Positions 5,268 to 6,156 of a DNA stretch of 6,156 nucleotides are shown piece after piece. Position numbers and translations under genes: made by a program. The DNA is taken from the NCBI GenBank assembly GCA_002392705.1, contig DGHP01000145.1, positions 19,799 to 25,954 of the forward strand, written 5' to 3'. How positions within the stretch are numbered: position 1 is the first letter of the stretch; the number at the start of each line of letters is the position of its first letter. Under the pieces are notes generated by a model. The model worked only from the letters and a program-made list of their open reading frames with translations, had not been told where the DNA came from and made no database searches. This stretch comes from Lachnospiraceae bacterium UBA3845. Its GTDB lineage: Bacteria > Bacillota > Clostridia > Lachnospirales > Lachnospiraceae.

Positions 5268-5582
5268 CCACATTAAAAAAAGGCTGATTCAGCATTCCCT
5301 TATCCGGGTTATAGCATTTCCTGTGAAAGCTGAGGAGTCTTTTGTCTGTTTTCCCACATACTTTCTGACAAGGTTTCTCCTGACAGGTTCGATGATTCCG
5401 TTTGTGTGCCGATATGAGGAGCCTGGGCAGTTACTGGCGTGACATTCTGCCCGGTTCGGCGGTGACCGGCAGACGAACAAACGTACGAAGCCTTTGGCAG
5501 GCAGGATTTTTGCACTGTCAAAATGAGAGAATAGGATCATCCGATAGAGAAACAGACATTCCCGAAAGGAGGATCAGACAGG
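5268..5582. other. Intergenic stretch without a recognisable gene
   Basis: Open frames exist on both strands here, but none has a ribosome binding site with a recognisable protein, and none continues the MFS remnant convincingly. One stem is visible: CTGGGCAG (5423-5430) with CTGCCCGG (5447-5454), including a T-G pair, overlapping an alternative CCGGT/ACCGG stem (5451-5455 with 5465-5469). TTGCAC at 5510-5515 could be a weak -35 box for the small ORFs that follow, but no good -10 is seen. Confidence 0.5.
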
Positions 5583-5684
5583 ATGAAAGGTTATTGTACG
5601 GAAAGCGGTTATATGGGTTATGTGGACGGAAGATATATGCTGTTCGCCTCGGAAGAAGACTATAACGAATTCATCATGGACTGA
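5583..5684 (+). CDS. Small protein of 33 residues, unknown function
   Basis: The frame encodes MKGYCTESGYMGYVDGRYML followed by FASEEDYNEFIMD. It is preceded by AAAGGAGG (5565-5572), a nearly ideal ribosome binding site 10 nt before the ATG. It is rich in tyrosine (five) and Gly, with an acidic C-terminus, and has no membrane segment or known motif that I can name. The pattern GY.TE.GYMG.V.GRYMLFASE.DY.E resembles very short hypothetical proteins that I associate with clostridial mobile elements; this is recollection, not a search result. Its TGA overlaps an ATG (TGATG at 5682-5686) in the frame of the next ORF. It probably forms an operon with the next two ORFs. Confidence 0.65.
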   Translation: MKGYCTESGYMGYVDGRYMLFASEEDYNEFIMD

Positions 5685-5719
5685 TGCCGGGGAAGCAGAA
5701 TTACGGGGAGGAGAAAGAC

Positions 5720-5944
5720 ATGGCAGTTTTATTCGGAAAGCCACTGAATTACAATCACAGCGGAAGAACAGATCTTTTTGGACATGTATCCGAATTCGGA
5801 ATTTTCTGTTACATGCCGCAGGAAGAGCCCGATGAACTGGTCCGGGCGGGAATTGACCCGGAAAAGATGGGGTATCTCAGCGGGAAGGAGCGGAGAAGAA
5901 TTCTGGAGAGGGCAGGGCTGAATCCGCGGGATTACGACTTCTGA
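5720..5944 (+). CDS. Small protein of 74 residues, unknown function
   Basis: The frame encodes MAVLFGKPLNYNHSGRTDLF, continues through GHVSEFGIFCYMPQEEPDEL and ends LNPRDYDF. The start at 5720 is chosen because GGGGAGGAG (5705-5713) lies 6 nt before it; an upstream in-frame ATG at 5684 overlaps the stop of the previous ORF and would add 12 residues, but lacks its own site. The first 33 residues look beta-rich. The second half (about residues 36-70) is predicted helical and charged (PDELVRAGIDPEKM, then LSGKERRRILERAGLNPRDY), resembling a small helix-turn-helix-sized bundle with no recognised DNA-binding motif. It is soluble with no signal peptide. The function is not recognised. It sits between two other tiny ORFs, a layout common in integrative element cargo. 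Confidence 0.7.
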   Translation: MAVLFGKPLNYNHSGRTDLFGHVSEFGIFCYMPQEEPDELVRAGIDPEKMGYLSGKERRRILERAGLNPRDYDF

Positions 5945-5996
5945 ACAGCTGGAGGCAGCGCGTACAAAGCAAAAACGGGGAGAAAGGGGTTAAAAG

Positions 5997-6113
5997 ATGA
6001 AGGTACATGTAGAATATGATGATTTCGGTGAATTTATCGAGGTTCTTGAGGACCTGTCAGAGGACGGGGAGGGTGACCGGCACACTTACGGCAGACTCCC
6101 TGTCAGTTTTTAG
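5997..6113 (+). CDS. Small acidic protein of 38 residues, unknown function
   Basis: The frame encodes MKVHVEYDDFGEFIEVLEDL followed by SEDGEGDRHTYGRLPVSF and ends at TAG (6111-6113). AAAGGGG (5983-5989) lies 7 nt before the ATG, which is the main evidence that it is translated. Eleven of 38 residues are Asp or Glu against three Lys/Arg. There is a probable beta strand (KVHVEYDD), an amphipathic acidic helix (FGEFIEVLEDLSE) and a polar tail. No family is recognised. It follows the 74-residue gene after 52 nt and completes the three-member small-ORF set. Confidence 0.6.
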   Translation: MKVHVEYDDFGEFIEVLEDLSEDGEGDRHTYGRLPVSF

Positions 6114-6118
6114 AATCT

Positions 6119-6156
6119 GCAGTGGCTGAAGGTGCAGCGGCTGAAACGGCAGTGGC
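6119..6156 (+). repeat. 15-bp imperfect tandem repeat running off the window
   Basis: Units GCAGTGGCTGAAGGT (6119-6133), GCAGCGGCTGAAACG (6134-6148) and a partial GCAGTGGC (6149-6156) repeat with a 15-bp period and four differences between the first two. It starts 5 nt after the stop of the last small ORF. The period is a multiple of three, and one frame reads as an Ala/Glu-rich peptide, but no start codon links to it here. Confidence 0.5.

Noticed and set aside
5289..5540. Two minus-strand frames of 70-83 codons
   Set aside because: No ribosome binding site and no continuation of MFS membrane segments; they could be decayed remains, but nothing supports a gene.
5402..5835. Plus-strand frames of 87 and 71 codons overlapping the small ORFs
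   Set aside because: They are out of frame with the starts that carry strong ribosome binding sites, and their translations are Arg-rich and unpatterned.

Overview
The window reads as chromosomal DNA from a Firmicute of the class Clostridia, most likely a Lachnospiraceae-type gut anaerobe. This is inferred from strong AGGAGG-type ribosome binding sites before nearly every gene, moderately high GC coding sequence with AT-rich promoters, a COG2509-type FAD-dependent dehydrogenase, a fused MOSC-MogA protein, and small ORFs of a style common in clostridial mobile elements. No 16S or other phylogenetic marker is present.

Layout: (1) Bases 1-191, minus strand: the first 63 codons of an FAD-dependent oxidoreductase. 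(2) Bases 192-650: a divergent intergenic region with an extended -10 promoter for the oxidoreductase, a good sigma-A-type promoter facing right, and a GC-rich, hairpin-dense segment (about 471-635) before the next gene. (3) Bases 651-1811: a cation diffusion facilitator whose transmembrane metal-site residues (N..D and D..D) match the manganese-exporting MntE type. (4) Bases 1925-4654, a molybdenum block: moaC, a MOSC-MogA fusion, and modA (molybdate-binding protein). An exact-period 60-bp tandem repeat starts inside the 3' end of the MOSC-MogA gene, and a hairpin-rich gap of about 280 bp precedes modA. (5) Bases 4669-4773: terminator-like hairpins. (6) Bases 4776-5267, minus strand: the C-terminal half of an MFS transporter whose N-terminal half is missing. 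(7) Bases 5268-5582: no recognisable gene. (8) Bases 5583-6113: three very small, well-spaced ORFs (33, 74 and 38 codons), each with its own strong ribosome binding site. (9) Bases 6119-6156: a short 15-bp tandem repeat cut off by the window end.

How the genes work together: MoaC makes cyclic pyranopterin monophosphate. The MogA domain adenylylates molybdopterin before molybdenum insertion. The MOSC domain is of a type linked to cofactor or sulfur handling. ModA captures molybdate outside the cell. The pathway shown is incomplete: moaA, moaD/E, moeA and the modB/modC transporter subunits are not in the window. modA is followed by terminators, a broken transporter gene and mobile-element-style small ORFs, so the right side looks like a boundary between a metabolic island and accessory DNA.

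The most interesting signals are the 60-bp repeat that has taken over the end of a cofactor gene, the structured leader before a probable Mn exporter, the orphan ModA without a lipobox, and the small-ORF cluster. No clearly new defence or mobile system could be demonstrated from this window alone.
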